Of a DNA stretch of 64,000 nt, positions 1 to 11,342 are shown in pieces. The notes under the pieces are model-generated. The model searched no databases. It saw only the letters and a program-made list of their open reading frames with translations, and was not told the origin of the DNA. Each line of letters begins with the position of its first letter. Positions within the stretch are counted from its first letter, which is position 1. Source of the stretch: Phellopilus nigrolimitatus (Eukaryota > Basidiomycota > Agaricomycetes > Hymenochaetales > Hymenochaetaceae); assembly GCA_021029095.1 (NCBI GenBank), contig JAJOHG010000100.1:1-64000 (forward strand), in the 5' to 3' direction. The translations under genes and the position numbers were made by a program.

Positions 1-70
1 ACTTTTCAGCCCGCAGACAAGAGCATAAGACTCCACTTCGCGAGAAGAAGAAAGAGAGAGACGATTCGCC

Positions 71-400
71 TCAGACGAGCTCCGCGTTCTTCTTCACTTC
101 AGCGAGGATGCGCTTGGCCCTCTCCGTGTCCGCCTGGACGAAGGCGATGCCGCGAGGGGCGCGGTGTCGCTACCGTAGAAGTCATGCAGGAAACGCGCGC
201 ACGCTCGAACGCGTCCGCGAGCACAGCCGGGGCCTCGCGGTGCAGCAGCAGACGCACAGCGGACCTGCGGAACTCGAGCAGGATCACCGCGCGGTGCGTG
301 ATGCAGCTGCAGACGAGCGCCATCGTGAGGAGCTGTCCGTAAGGCGAAAATCCAGTTAGTTTTTCTTGCAGGACATTCTTCTGGCGGGAGCGGGGAGAAT
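71..400 (-). pseudogene. degenerate coding remnant, unknown family
   Basis: On the minus strand a protein-like stretch runs from about 350 to 190, with segments such as SPYGQLLTMALVCSCITHRA and VRLLLHREAPAVLADAFERA. After a shift of frame it continues as LHDFYGSDTAP, and after another shift as IAFVQADTERAKRILAEVKK, ending at a stop at 71-73. Helical composition and consistent sense across the shifts suggest the 3' end of a former gene with at least two frameshifts. I do not recognise the family. The upstream part, toward 720, is low-complexity and cannot be modelled. Confidence 0.3.
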
Positions 401-2480
401 TCGCACCTTCGAGTACCAGCTCTGTGCGAGCTCCTTGAAGCTCCACTTCAACTCGCCTACGACCTCGTCCCTCTCCACCTGGCTGATAAGGTGGAACGGC
501 CCACTTTGTTGAGGAGGATGCTGCTTGCGGAGATGTCGCCGAAGTCGAACCGAGCTCCTTCAGTAGTCGCCGCAATCCTCTAACAGCAGCACCCTTTGTC
601 GCCGTCATGTATTGCATCTGCGCCGAGCGACAACAACGCGCGATCCTGCAGGTCGACAGCGAGCAATAAAGCGACGGCGGAAGCAACGGCGTTTGCTGAA
701 TCATCATGCAAGATGACGTCATCCCGTCCGAGGCTCGACTTGGACTATGCGGCAGATCCCTCCGCTGTACCTACATACGACCCCGCTAGCGGAAGACCTT
801 ACACGCGTACACAGGCGCGCTGCCCATCCTCTGCAGCCTCGCCGAGTCCAAGGAAGGCCGGGTTCTCTGGCGAGATCGTGGATATTGCCGCGAGCTCGCT
901 TACGAAAGAATTCGAGCCGCTCAAGATTGTCGCTGCTTCATGAAGGAGTCCTGGGTCAAATACGCCGCGAAGTTCAACCTGCGCGAGATCAAGGGCCTGC
1001 TCAACTGCCTATCGCAGACGAGCAACAGGAGTATATGGAGCCCACCCGCCGTGCTGGACAATCTCCCGAGACGCCCCGCTGACGCGGCCGTTTCGAGCCC
1101 ACCCGTGCGCTGAGTCCCCCTACCCTTATTTTCTGTCTTTTTTACTTACGGCGCCCTAGCATGGCACACACTAATACCGCGAATGCCTTAGCGCGCGCGT
1201 GCGTTTCCACGGTGCACGCTCTGCGCCGCCTGCCCCCGTATCTCGCGCAGACGACGCCGCCCACATCGAACAAGACCGCCAGAATCCAGGCGTCTGCGCT
1301 ACACTCTGCGACGGAAGTCCAACGCGGGAGGTGCACCAGCGAGACGGCATGTTGGGAGAACTCGGAGGGCGGACGCGTTTGGAGGAGGGGTCTCCTTAGG
1401 TTGCTACAGCCCCTCCTGCGGGGCACGCGAGCACGAGGAGATGCGGCGCGTGCGCGTGCGCTCTTCGAACGCAAGACGCCATCCAGCTCCTAGGATGCGC
1501 GCACCGTCCGCACGGCTCCGTTCGGCGGCGACGGCGTCTCCGTGCTGATCCCTGCACGGGCCGTCTCATAACATCGGTGCCGACGGGCCGCGCGATGGCT
1601 TGAGCACCGGCCGCGCGCCGCGCGGTCCCTCATCCGCGTCTGCGGCAGGCGCAGGTGCAGGCGCGCTGGTTCGTCCGAAGGCCGGCATGGCCGTGTGCGA
1701 GGTCTAGCCGGGTTGATGGAGGATGTCCAGGTGGCCGCGTAGTGCGTTTACGCGGTGCTCCAGTGGCCAAGGCATCACGGTGAGCTCTGCTTTTCGAGAA
1801 GAGTAGCGCGAAGCGGCTGCTGATGTGCTAAGAGGCATGCGCGCGATGAGCTGGACGCCTGCAGCGCGCAGCATGTCTCTCCACCCGGTGTAATCGCGTT
1901 CGGTCGGCGCGGCGCGAAGCCGGGGTCAGAGAGCGAAGTAGCATGTCGACGGCTTTGTGGCGCTGTGTGATTTACCTTGGGGTGCGTTCGCGGTTTCTCC
2001 GATGACTCCCTTGTGGTTCAACATCCTAACGATACCACTTCTCTCGATGTACAGTATAGCTATTCTCGTGCGACCCGCTCGCGCCCTATACCTCCCTCTA
2101 GTCGACCGGCCTTCGCATTTCGGACTCACCGACCACCGCCGTAAACGCCGGCGCACCCAAGAACGAGGCGACCAGTGCCAGGCGGCGTGGCGCACCTGTG
2201 CACCCTGCGGAGAGCGCACCTGGCTCGCTGCGTCCCAGCGCGAGGAGAAATTTGCGCGCGCGGTGCGCCGCCTTCCGTCCGTTTCACTCCACGGTTCTTC
2301 TGCGCAGTCGATTGGCATTTCGCGGAGCGCGGGCATGGACATTGCCCCGCGGAAGACATGGAAAGCGAGGGAATCGTCAAAATGGGCAGCGCGCGCGCCG
2401 CGCCGCTGACAGCAAGCTGGACGCAGAGGAAGAACGGTGGAGATGCATCACTCGTCCGGGAACCGGCTCTCATGTTTGAA
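401..2480. repeat. GC-rich degenerate repeat sequence without a convincing gene
   Basis: All frames are Arg/Pro/Ala-rich with no domain. Around 860-1080 on the plus strand, phrases like DIAASSLTKEFEPLKIV and [12 protein letters not shown] recur in altered form near 16360-16740 and, on the minus strand, 20400-20700. The segment is therefore a broken copy of a dispersed coding repeat of unknown function. Near 1640-1660 it shares a GC-rich motif with 20870, 28020 and 51620. Confidence 0.4.
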
Positions 2481-3218
2481 GCAGTTCTTTCAGTAGATGA
2501 AGGGCGGGGGCAGTCGAGCGAGTCGGCGCGCGGCGGGCGACTCTAGCAGTTCGAGATCATGGCGAAGTGCCGTTGGCCGCGAACGAGCACTACGTTGGTT
2601 GCCTTTTTTCTTTTCTTTCCTTTGGCTCCTTCTCTTCTACACCTTATAGCCCCTTTCCCCACCTTTCCATACTCCACTTTCTGTACCTGATCGTCTTTAT
2701 TATGACTTGAGGAGACCCACGACATGCATGCCTATGAATGTCCCGCGAAACAAAGTGTTCTTCACGACGTCCGTTCTCTTTTCTCTTCTTATTCATGTGT
2801 GAAATCTACGATTCATCCCGCCGTACATAATTTTAGTCTTAGCGAGGAAGAGGGTGTAAATTTATTTTTTTCTTTCAAATACGAAAAATGGGGCTTCCTA
2901 GAGACCTGATGATGGACTTCCCTTGATAGCCAAGTCACATCATCAACAGCAAATGGATCTCAAGTTTGGCGGCAAGGCGTCTGGTGCGAAGGAGCTGTAA
3001 AGAGAATGGTGCACAAATGTTCCTAGAGACCTTCGTGATTCGATTGTTACTGATAAACATGCGGCAACCAGATATCTAGATAGCATCCTCGGTCGGCGCC
3101 CCGTTCACTTCTGCGGGTGCGTCCCATTCCTCCTTTTCCTTCAAATATATTTCTGAAAAAACAAGTAGGGCCTTGTCCTGGTCAAGAATTAATCAAATAG
3201 TGTAATTTGTCACAACCG

Positions 3219-5495
3219 TTAAACATTGACAGACCTGATTTTATGCACAATCTCATTTATAGCGTCCGCTGAAGGACGTTCAGATCCCACTGGATTCCAG
3301 CACTTTTTTACCAACTCCCAGACTTCCGCGTATCCCAGGCCAGACGCGTCAAAGGGAGGCTGATCGGGACGTCCGTCATTTAAGACCGTCGTGATTACCT
3401 CTGCATCAGACATACCCTTGAATGGAACGGCATCCGTGAACACCTTCCAGATTGACTTAGTATCAGATATGCAAAGTAACATACGTTTATTGATAACGTA
3501 CCTCGATGCATGTCATCGCAAACGCATAAATATCGCTTTGAGTGGTCTGGCGCCCGTTTCCTCCGTATTTGGATGGATACAGAAGCTCGGGTGCCTGCCA
3601 ACGAAGGCTCCCGGAGCCATGCGTAGAACCCGTCGTAGCTGAGATCACCGCTTCGATGTAGGGCATACCACGAGTCCATCCGTGGGTTGACCCGGACCCG
3701 TTTGGCGGGTCACCCGTGACGAAAAAACCTCGACCCGGACCCGGCTTGACCTGGACCCGTTGGGACACGGATCTACGGGTCACCAAATTCCCACGGTTCC
3801 AGGTCACGGAGGTCACGGGTTTGTTCACGTCTCCCTGCGGGTCTTAACATTGTCCGACTGAACTTTTTCTTTCGCTGTGTTCATATCCGCATCGGTGTCT
3901 CTCTTACAGCTGCCGTCGCTCGTCACATCTACCTGCGCAAAAGCATCGGCATCGGCGCACTCTCGAAACTGCACCGTGGACGCAACCGCCACGGGAACCG
4001 GCCAAGTTCGATGCGTGACAGTCCGAAATCACTCAAAAGCGGTTGTCCGTAATCGCCGATGAGAATATTTGCCTTCAGTGAATACATGCTATTAATTTGA
4101 GCTTGTACTTATACTTAAGAATGGACTTACACAGCGAATATCACCATGCACTATGGGTGGAGAAAGTCCATGCAAATACTTGATTCCATTTATTACTCCG
4201 CATAGCTGCCCACAAGAGAAGAACACGAAGCATTAGATCCTCAAGTGTTTTGATCACGCTTAGTCGCTTACCACGAGTGTCCGATTTCTTCTTCGACTTC
4301 CCAATAGGAACTGTCTTAAGTCGCCATTTTGCATCCAGGGCGAAACCATCGCTACCTTTCGCGTAGGGCCGGTCCCAATACATGCCAGTCCAAGTAAAGG
4401 AGTAATGTTTGGGTGGTTCAGGGTTTTCCACAGCATCGCCTCAGAGCACATAGACTGGGAAGCTCTATTATCAAGCATTCAATAACCATGAGTGTCTCGG
4501 GAATACCTGAAAACATTGCTTCCATCCCGGATGCTCAGTTGTCCCGAAGAAGCGCAAAACTTTCATAGCAACAACTGAGCCAGAAGCTAAGCTGCCTTTG
4601 TATACAGCTGCGAACCCGCCACCAGATACGGCGTAGTTATCTGAGAGTGACACGTCTTGGATATACACACTAGGCGGTATGAAGCCATGATTTTTTCCTG
4701 AACGTCTTACAATGCTGCGAAGGAGGCCTTGCATTTCGGGTTGTTCAATATAGGCCCATGGACACTTTTGAGTTGTCTACCTTGCGCTTGATATATAAGT
4801 ATCTATGTCTTCAACCAGATGAGATGTTCTGCAGAAATACAACTCACGTTGTAAGCGTCAATGACGATGGCCTGAACCCTCTCGGTAAGAACTTGTGAAG
4901 ATTGTTTCATTGTATCGTTTAGTCGTTGTAGCCGGCGCATGCTGAGATGCCAGTCCGCTATCTCTGTCAACACGGAGAAATTGCTTTATCTTTCATTCAG
5001 TCTACCTGTAAGGTAAGCATGGGCTAAGCGTTAAAACGCTCACGATACGCGTTTCATTAGAGCTCGTAGCCCAACGGAATCCAACCCACAAGAAGTTCCC
5101 CAAGCTGACGCTGGACCGAAGGATTGGGTTTCAGTTACAAGCTTTAACTTATCTTTCGCGAGGTCTAGGGTGGCTGAAAACTCCTTGGAATAGAACATTG
5201 TAAACTGTAAGAACGAAAGAACACGACAATAGGAATATAGTATGCATATTAGAATTGCGGATGTGCGCACGGTGGTGATGTTATCAAGTAGAGTACTCTT
5301 GTCCGTTGTGTCTATAGAATGAAAAGGATGACCAAGATGGTCCTTCATAAGACCAAAGACTGCATATATCCATTCCTCGAGCGATGTCTCCGGGTCCTTG
5401 ATGATCTCAATGGACCTAGAACCGAATAAGTCCTCGCGAAAGCCAGCGATTTCCTCTTTGATATCGTCAATCAAGTTCGTGCTGGGTCCAAACAT
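3219..5495 (-). pseudogene. TKL-type protein kinase, damaged copy 1
   Basis: Paralogue of the kinase at 17810-19865 with the same exon order: N-terminal helical region (TNLIDDIKEEIAGF, DPETSLEEWIYAV), glycine loop (VSGGGFAAVYKG), VVAMKVLRFF with the beta-3 Lys, SMCSEAMLWKTLNHPNITPL with the helix-C Glu, HGDIRC catalytic loop, DFGLSRIE, and the C-lobe WQAPELLYPSKYGGNG. Damage is clear. The first coding exon of copy 2 has no intact equivalent. The acceptor before exon 2 reads ACCG where copy 2 has ACAG. A 347-bp insertion at 3659-4005 separates DFGLSRIE from the rest of the activation loop. The C-terminus (ERPSADAINEIVHKIRSV) looks more typical of TKL kinases than that of copy 2. Ser/Thr or Tyr specificity cannot be told from sequence. 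Confidence 0.8.
3659..4005. mobile_element. 347-bp non-autonomous insertion in kinase copy 1
   Basis: Comparison with the undisturbed paralogue at about 18240-18270 shows this block is extra. It is flanked by CTTCGATG (3651-3658) and GTTCGATG (4006-4013), an 8-bp target duplication with one difference, or a perfect 7-bp one. The left end begins TAGGGC, as hAT elements often do. I see no convincing inverted terminal repeat at the right end. The interior carries repeated GACCCG and GGGTCACCC words like the subterminal repeats of small fungal DNA transposons. Confidence 0.6.
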
Positions 5496-5645
5496 CGGTC
5501 GTCAATCAGATCAGCGAAGATGCAGCAGAAAGCAGCGCAGATTGCTTGTAGGTAACAGCAGAGGTAGGGCGTTCGTACGCGTAGAAGTTCAACAGTGCAT
5601 CACGTGTCGAGTAATTCTAAAAATAAAGCAAAAATAAAGAAAGGC

Positions 5646-5653
5646 ATCAATCC
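5646..5653. repeat. target site duplication ATCAATCC, left copy
   Basis: Identical to 15409-15416. The pair brackets the 9.75-kb composite element exactly at the ends of its inverted repeats. Confidence 0.9.
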
Positions 5654-6056
5654 CACCTGTGACCCTACCCTTAGCTTATCTACTTAGAGGGCTTAATGGG
5701 GTGCAGTTACGCATCTAGTTAGGTCCTTTTGCGCCTTGCTGCCCATACTGCGATTAATACTGCCAATAAATACTGAAAACTTGGTAATGTCAACAAGAGC
5801 CCTGAGGGGCCCTGAGGGGACCGGCTTCTCGACATCGCCGCCGGCTTCGCCACCACGCGCGGATCGCCGGCGCTGCCCGCGCCGGTGATCCACGCGACTT
5901 CGCATCGCCATCAAAACGCGCCGCCGGCTTCCCGCGCTGCCCGCGACAACGACATAGTCGTGCTCGTCGTGCCGCACGACGAGCACGACTATCTCATTCA
6001 ATTCTTCGCCGTTTTGTTTCGTTTTTTTTGCATCGTACGTGTATTTTAGAGTAGAT
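5654..6056. repeat. left terminal inverted repeat of composite transposon
   Basis: 403 bp, reverse complement of 13360-13453 joined to 15095-15408. The match begins at CACCTGTG and ends at GTAGAT, after which the two sides diverge. Confidence 0.85.
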
Positions 6057-6306
6057 GACAAACTAATAAATTGATTTTCAAATATATCACACGAAGTACG
6101 CACCGCCGCATTTCCGCTTTCGCACACGACAGCAAGCTCCGCTTTTTTGTTCGTTTTGTATTTCCAATGTATATCTATTCTGATTATAATACTACAAGAA
6201 ATGCAAATTTACGCTAAGCATTCAAATGGGGGGAGGGCGATTTCGTGCTCGCCGTCCCCGCTGCATGTTCCGTCTCAACGCACAACCGCCCGCCGCGCAT
6301 CACGTA
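6057..6306. other. composite-transposon interior, no gene seen
   Basis: AT-rich stretch turning into GC-rich repeats of CGCCCGCCGCGCATC around 6285-6360. No coding sequence or structure I can support. Confidence 0.4.
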
Positions 6307-7245
6307 TCAGCACTCGACCGCCCGCCGCGCATCGCGTCTTGACGATCGACCGCCCGCCACCTGGCTCACAGACCGTTGGCGCACGGCCGCGAGCGTCATC
6401 GCGCCGTGGCGGCTTCCGCTGCTGAGGGTGGACGACGCGGACAAGACGGCGTGCACCGCGGGTGCGGGCGTCATCGCGCGGTGCTGCATCATGGACGCCG
6501 AGCGTGTGTGGTGGTACGCGCACGAGGCGGGGCTCGGCGAGGCTGGGTGCTGGAGCGCGGCGACCGTAGCGCTTGCGCTGGACGTGCCGGTCGGTCTACC
6601 GGGGAAGGGCATAGGCGAGGAGCCGGGGCCGGGGCAAGCGCGAGCCCAGCGGTGGGCATGGTGCGCCCTGAGGAGGCCGGTGGGGACGCGCCCGAGCCGG
6701 GGTTGGACGCCGAGTGCGCGGGACGGAGGTGGACGCGGAGGAGAAGGAGAAGTAGCCGTCGGGGCTGGTCGGCGGAGAGGCGTCGGGGTGACAACACTGC
6801 CCTTGAGCTTGCTGAGGTCGGAGCGCAGGCTGGCGACCTCCTGTGTCTTCACGGCGAGGAGGTTCTTGTGCTGGCAGAGGTCACTGTCGAGCTTCTCGCA
6901 GATGAGGTCGCCGTCGGCGAGGCGCGAGTGCAGCTGCTGCTCGACGCCCTTGGCGACGTTGGCGGCCTCTGAGTGCACGATGTGGTTCATGAGGATGGCG
7001 CGCAGCAACAGGAGCGAGAGCTGGATGGCGGCGTGTTGCTACAAAACGAACCATTTTCAGTAAGTGGGAGATGATGCAGATATAGAAGGAAGTGATGTGC
7101 GCACCTGCTGGTCACCGCCGTGGATCGTCTTGACCACACCCATCCACTCCGACAGCTCCTTCTGCAGTGCCTGCACCTCCTCGGTGCTGCAGCGCGTGGT
7201 GGCAACCTTTGCGACCTTTTTTTCGAGCCCAACGGCAAGCTGTGC
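6307..7245 (-). pseudogene. captured fragment of a coiled-coil protein gene
   Basis: Two minus-strand exons can be joined. The upstream one (about 7245-7105) follows a CTGCACAG acceptor and encodes VGLEKKVAKV..EEVQALQKELSEWMGVVK. A 66-bp intron (7104-7039, GTGCGC..TTGTAG) follows. The next exon encodes RAILMNHIVHSEAANVAKG and a heptad-like run ending VASLRSDLSKLKG near 6800. Downstream the frame stays open but becomes Pro/Ala-rich low complexity. The preserved splice sites indicate capture from genomic DNA rather than from an mRNA. The parent gene is not recognised. Confidence 0.45.
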
Positions 7246-7399
7246 AGAGCAGAAGAGCCAGAGCGAGCAGCAGAGAGCGTGGTCGCACAGGAGAGAGCGC
7301 AGCCGCACGGCAGTGAGGCAAACAAGAGGACAGCGAGGGTGAGGAGACGACGTGCAGACGACGACGTGTCGCCATCGGAACTGATCGGTGCTCCAAATC

Positions 7400-8330
7400 A
7401 AGCAATGATTTGCTTAGCCGATCTACTGCCGAGCTTGTGGCTCGAAGTAATGGACATAAATATATTCAATTCTGCTCGTTCTGTGCCGTATAAAAAAGCT
7501 GTAAAATTATTAAAATTTACTTTACATTATAATGCATCAGATTTTGCTTTTATGAGCTCCAGGAGTGATTGGATATTGAGTTATAAAGGAAACTACACTG
7601 GTGATATGCTTTTACCACCAATACATCCAAGGTCTTTGATTTTTATAAAATGAACACGTGAAGCTAGAAAGCTCATATTTTTCACAATAGTAGATATGAG
7701 TATACCAGACATAAATAAAAAAACTGTAAGCTGAACACTGAGCTCTTCGGCACTCAACAGTCAAAATGTGTGTGATTTCATGTCATTTTAGTGAATTCGG
7801 GTCTGAAACAGCCCTTTTTTGTCTTATTTTAATTCTTTCCCAACATTATAAATTCCAATAATCTGGTGCATACATATTTACATATAAACTAATCATTCTC
7901 AGGTGTTATATTGGAAAGTTAGCAGAAGTGGGCAATAGAGTGGGTGTTTGAGCTGGACAATGCAAGTTTGCAACATAATTTACATGCCGTTCATGCTTCA
8001 AAACGTCATTTTCAAGATAGCATGTTTGTGAGCTTTCCACAGCTCATCGGGCACCCAGATAATTTTATACTAGCTGCACGTTTCTATTTAAAAAAGAAAC
8101 TACCTGAATCAGGTCACTTGATCGAACTGTAAAAAATAATTTGTGCAGCTGCAAGAATAAGGTTCTACATGGGAAAAGCATAAATGTATGCTTACTTCAA
8201 CAACATCTAGGAAGATCGGGCCCTTTTAAAAATTTGAATATGTAGGAACAATATATTTCTAAGCCCTCAAAAAATTCCAGGGGAAATGGAGGTGTATTAG
8301 ATGTTCTATAAATCAAGCAAAGTGGGCCGG
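7400..8330 (+). other. AT-rich island with two short ORFs
   Basis: This part of the composite transposon is clearly more AT-rich than its surroundings. It contains an ORF tail to 7653 (KAVKLLKFTLHYNASDFAFM) and 7944-8132 (LHAVHASKRHFQDSMFVSF, ILAARFYLKKKL). Neither matches a family I know. They may be pieces of one former gene of different base composition. No splice sites that join them were found with confidence. Confidence 0.3.
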
Positions 8331-8520
8331 GACGCTAGTGCACGAGCACCGCGCGGGAAGTGCCGATTGACGCAAATCCAAATGCGGACGTCGTCTTGAT
8401 GTCGCTCATCGACAACAACGACGACGTCCACGGCCTCAACAACACAGCAAAACCCTCAAGTAAGTACAAAAAACGATTTATTTGCTTGAAATGATGTTCT
8501 GATGCTTTTTTCAGTGGTTT

Positions 8521-8858
8521 TTGTGCACTTTTTGTGCAGTCAAGGCCACGGTAAAGCTCGCCAGCGACCTGTGCGGCACGCCCGGCAAGAGCAAGAAAGT
8601 CAAGATGAATGTGTTACTGACGACATACGAACTAATCTTGCGTGATGCGGCGATGCTCGGCGACATCAAGTGGCATGCGCTCGCGGTCGACGAGGCGCAC
8701 CGCCTGAAGAATTCGGAGGGCCAGCTTTACGAGCTAAGGACATTCCCTGCGGCATCAAAAAGCCACTCATCACGGGTACGTCGTTGCAAAACAATGTCAA
8801 AGAGCTGCTCGCACTCATGCATTTCCTCATTCCCGAGAAGTGTGGGTACATTGACTGA
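8521..8858 (+). pseudogene. CHD1-type SNF2 helicase fragment (captured)
   Basis: The first frame reads [20 protein letters not shown], then [20 protein letters not shown] (DEAH-box motif II of SNF2 ATPases). A frame change near 8750 leads to [20 protein letters not shown] (motif III region, LITGTPLQNN in the family) and FLIPEK before a stop at about 8858. In the CHD1 chromatin remodeler family these segments are contiguous and in this order. Only about 110 residues of the ATPase core are present. There is no motif I (GKT), chromodomain or helicase C lobe, and the frame is broken, so it cannot be a remodeler. It lies inside the composite transposon, consistent with host gene capture. A GTAAGT..TTTTCAG pair just upstream (8460-8514) may be a retained intron. 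Confidence 0.75.
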
Positions 8859-8880
8859 GCGCTACGACCTTTTTAATTAG

Positions 8881-9684
8881 TGCGGCACGCATGACTGCCC
8901 TTCTGTGTCCGGGCGACACGCACGGTCTCCCCTTGTGCGGCCGCCCTCCGTCGCTCCCGCACGAACTCGCTCCCGCACAGTTTCACTCCAAGCGGTCTCC
9001 CTCTCTCGCAGCCGACATGCCTCGCGAATCCCAACAGGTGACATCCGCGTTGCCTCGTCATGCTGAGGAGACGCGCTCGATGGTGCTTCACTGTCGCCGT
9101 CCCTGCCGAAACGAGTGGTGCCGAGTCCTGGGGCACAGGCAACGCCGCGACGCGTATTCTGCGTGTCGTTGGGTGTCGCTCCAGGCCGTGTTCCACGGTA
9201 TGTGCTGTGGCGGGCGCATGTTCGGCTGGCGCCGCTGGCACGTCAAGGTCAACCAGAACCAGTGCCGCTTCTCTGTCGTCTCTGCGTTCACCGCATTCCT
9301 GCTCCACGGGCTCGTCCTCGCGCACGGCCGAGCGATTGAAAAGGAGTCCTGTCGCCGCTGCCGCTTGGCCAGGCCGGGCGAATCTCCACGCCAGCGGCGG
9401 CAGCTTTGGCAGCGGAGGCTTGCGCTTCGTGAAAGGCGGCGGCCCCTGTGGCCACGCGGGCCTCTGCGTGCGTGCGCACGTACAACCAGCACGCCGTGGT
9501 GCGTGCGGTGTTACTTATCTCGCGCACGGACTACTTTTACTTTCTTTTGCCTTCCCCCCAATTATTTCGCATTGTAATTTATTTTTTCTTGTAATAATAA
9601 TTGGTTACAATATATACATGAACAGCAGGAAACAAAAAACTCCTGATACTGTTAATAACGAGCGAAACAGCGGGTGACGGCGCG
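8881..9684. other. GC-rich composite-transposon interior, no gene supported
   Basis: Long open frames on both strands are Arg/Cys/Pro-rich and mutually antisense, as expected of GC-rich non-coding DNA. No domain, splice pattern or homologous copy elsewhere in the window was found. The last 100 bp become AT-rich before the hairpin element. Confidence 0.4.
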
Positions 9685-9692
9685 TAATGAGT
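9685..9692. repeat. target site duplication TAATGAGT, left copy
   Basis: Identical to 13288-13295. The pair lies exactly outside the ends of the 3.6-kb palindrome. Confidence 0.9.
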
Positions 9693-10489
9693 CACTTCAG
9701 GTACCCCTCCTGGGGTACCCCTCTTAGGGTTAACCCCTGGGTTTGGGAATCTGCCCTAAGAGGCCCCAAAAGTGTGGTCCTTTCCCAAATCGACTTGGGA
9801 GGTCCAAAATAGGCATGGGAGACCATGGGACACCCCAATGGGTGGCCCAAATGAACATGTCCCAGCCCAACCTGAGTACACTTTTTTCTGTGCTCTATGT
9901 AGTTTCCTATACTGTTTGCCTGGTGAACTGTATATATAGGAAAGTGTATGGTGATCACCCATTGAGGTGATAACTGAGTATTTGACATAGAAGTACACAA
10001 CAATACCAAAGTAACAGCAGCAAGCCATTTTAATATATAGCATACAGGACACCCTTAGAAACACAGCTACTGTATGCCCTTATAGTCTGCTATCCAGCTG
10101 ATCTTGAATTGAGAGCTTATGTGGCAAGTGGAATTTATTTGGGGCAACCCATGGGCAGTCTGGGTCACCCAAGACTACTTTTGGGCCACCCAAATATTTT
10201 TGGGACATCCCAAATGATTTGGGTGGCCCACATCGATTTGGGCCATTTAAATGAATGCTTGGGTGGCCCAAGGCATTTTGGGTGACCCAAGAGCTTATCT
10301 TAATCTATAGAAGGAATTCAAAAGCTTCTCTTGATAATAGAAGCCCCAAAGCTTATCCTTATCAGGTGAAGTTCCAAAGCTTATCCTGAGATAAGGATAA
10401 GCTTCAAAGCTTATCTTAATCACATGAAGCAGCCGCTTTTGTTACTTTCTGCTTTATACACTTCCTTACTTTGTACACTTCTGACCTCA

Positions 10490-10855
10490 CGCACTTTTGT
10501 TACTTTTGTACACTTTCACCAGTACTTTTTGTACACTTTTTGGCCGCTTTTTGTACACTTTTCAACAACTTTTTGTACACTTTTTGTACACTTTTTGTAC
10601 ACTTTTTGACCGCTTTTTGTACACTTTTCAACAACTTTTCAACAACTTTTTGTACACTTTTTGTACACTTTTCAACAATTTTTCAACAACTTTTTGTACA
10701 CTTTTTGTACACTTTTTGTACACTTTTTGACCGCTTTTTTTACACTTTTTGTACACTTTTCAACAACTTTTTGTACACTTTTTCAACAACTTCTTGTACA
10801 CTTTTTGTACACTTTTTTAACAACTTTTTGTACACTTTTTTGTACACCTTTTTTC
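10490..10855 (+). repeat. TGTACACTTTT iteron array, left arm
   Basis: Dense direct repeats of TTTTTGTACACTTTT alternate with CAACAACTTTT and GACCGCTTTT, occurring tens of times. The apparent proteins rich in LYTFCTLFVHF are translations of this repeat, not genes. The position, subterminal within the element's arm, suggests binding sites for a trans-acting transposase, which is inference. Confidence 0.85.
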
Positions 10856-10884
10856 TGTAAAGCAGGGCATACAGTGAGTCAATC

Positions 10885-11215
10885 TGCAGGTTTTAGTGTC
10901 TTGCTAATAGCATAGCAAGTTCTGCTCCAATTGCAATGCCCTTATACTCGAAATGTACGCGCTGATAAGGTCTACACTATGCAAAAACACGCACCCAGAT
11001 TGGTGCAGTATTGGTAGTGTGAGAGGCAAACAGATCCTAAAAGCCCATAGAGGTGAACTTATATGACCTGTTTCCCTCTTGCTCTACCAATATTACATCT
11101 ATCTGGGTGTGTGTTTTGCATACTATAGAGCATAACAGTGCACACATTTCAAATATTTTATCATTGCAATTGAAGTAGAACTTATTATGCTATCAGCAAA
11201 TCAACTGAAACCTGC
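10885..11215. repeat. inner imperfect palindrome within the left arm
   Basis: The sequence from CTGCAGGTTTTAGTGTCTTG at about 10885 reappears with scattered substitutions as the reverse complement ending at about 11215, around a centre near 11050. The right arm carries the mirror copy at about 11765-12095. Confidence 0.75.
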
Positions 11216-11342
11216 AGATCAACTTGTGGTATGCACTATTTCGGTGCACTTTGATGCTCTTACCTGATACTCTTTCACATATGCAGCAGAGTTACTGTAC
11301 ACTCCACAGGCTTTGACAATGTCGTAGAGTTAATGGGAGCAC

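Larger units (their letters stand above)
2481..5653. repeat. tandem segmental duplication unit 1, left part
   Basis: From about 2500 the sequence matches 17080 onward in the same orientation: the same T/C-rich promoter-like stretch, the same short peptides (SVLHD..SLFSSY) and then the same minus-strand kinase gene. The unit stops at 5653, where the composite transposon begins, and resumes at 15409. The stretch 2540-3200 upstream of the kinase 3' end has no gene I can support. Confidence 0.75.

Noticed and set aside
5693..6127. A 144-residue minus-strand ORF with mirror ORF at 15145-15369
   Set aside because: Both lie in the terminal inverted repeats of the composite transposon; the GC-rich frame has no domain and the mirror copy does not start at the same residue.
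6245..7063. Plus-strand 272-residue ORF
   Set aside because: Antisense shadow of the better supported minus-strand coiled-coil fragment with its consistent intron.
9756..10064. ORFs in the outer part of the hairpin arms (also 12916-13354)
   Set aside because: They exist because the two arms are identical. Splice signals, domains and codon pattern are absent, and one frame runs out of the element into flanking DNA.
10490..10855. Possible CRISPR-like array
   Set aside because: The spacers are not unique: the array is an alternation of the same few words, and the organism is eukaryotic.
10424..10915. Several overlapping ORFs rich in Phe, Leu, Thr and Cys in the hairpin arms (and their mirror at 12065-12556)
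   Set aside because: They are translations of the TGTACACTTTT repeat, occur identically in both arms, and have no protein-like complexity.
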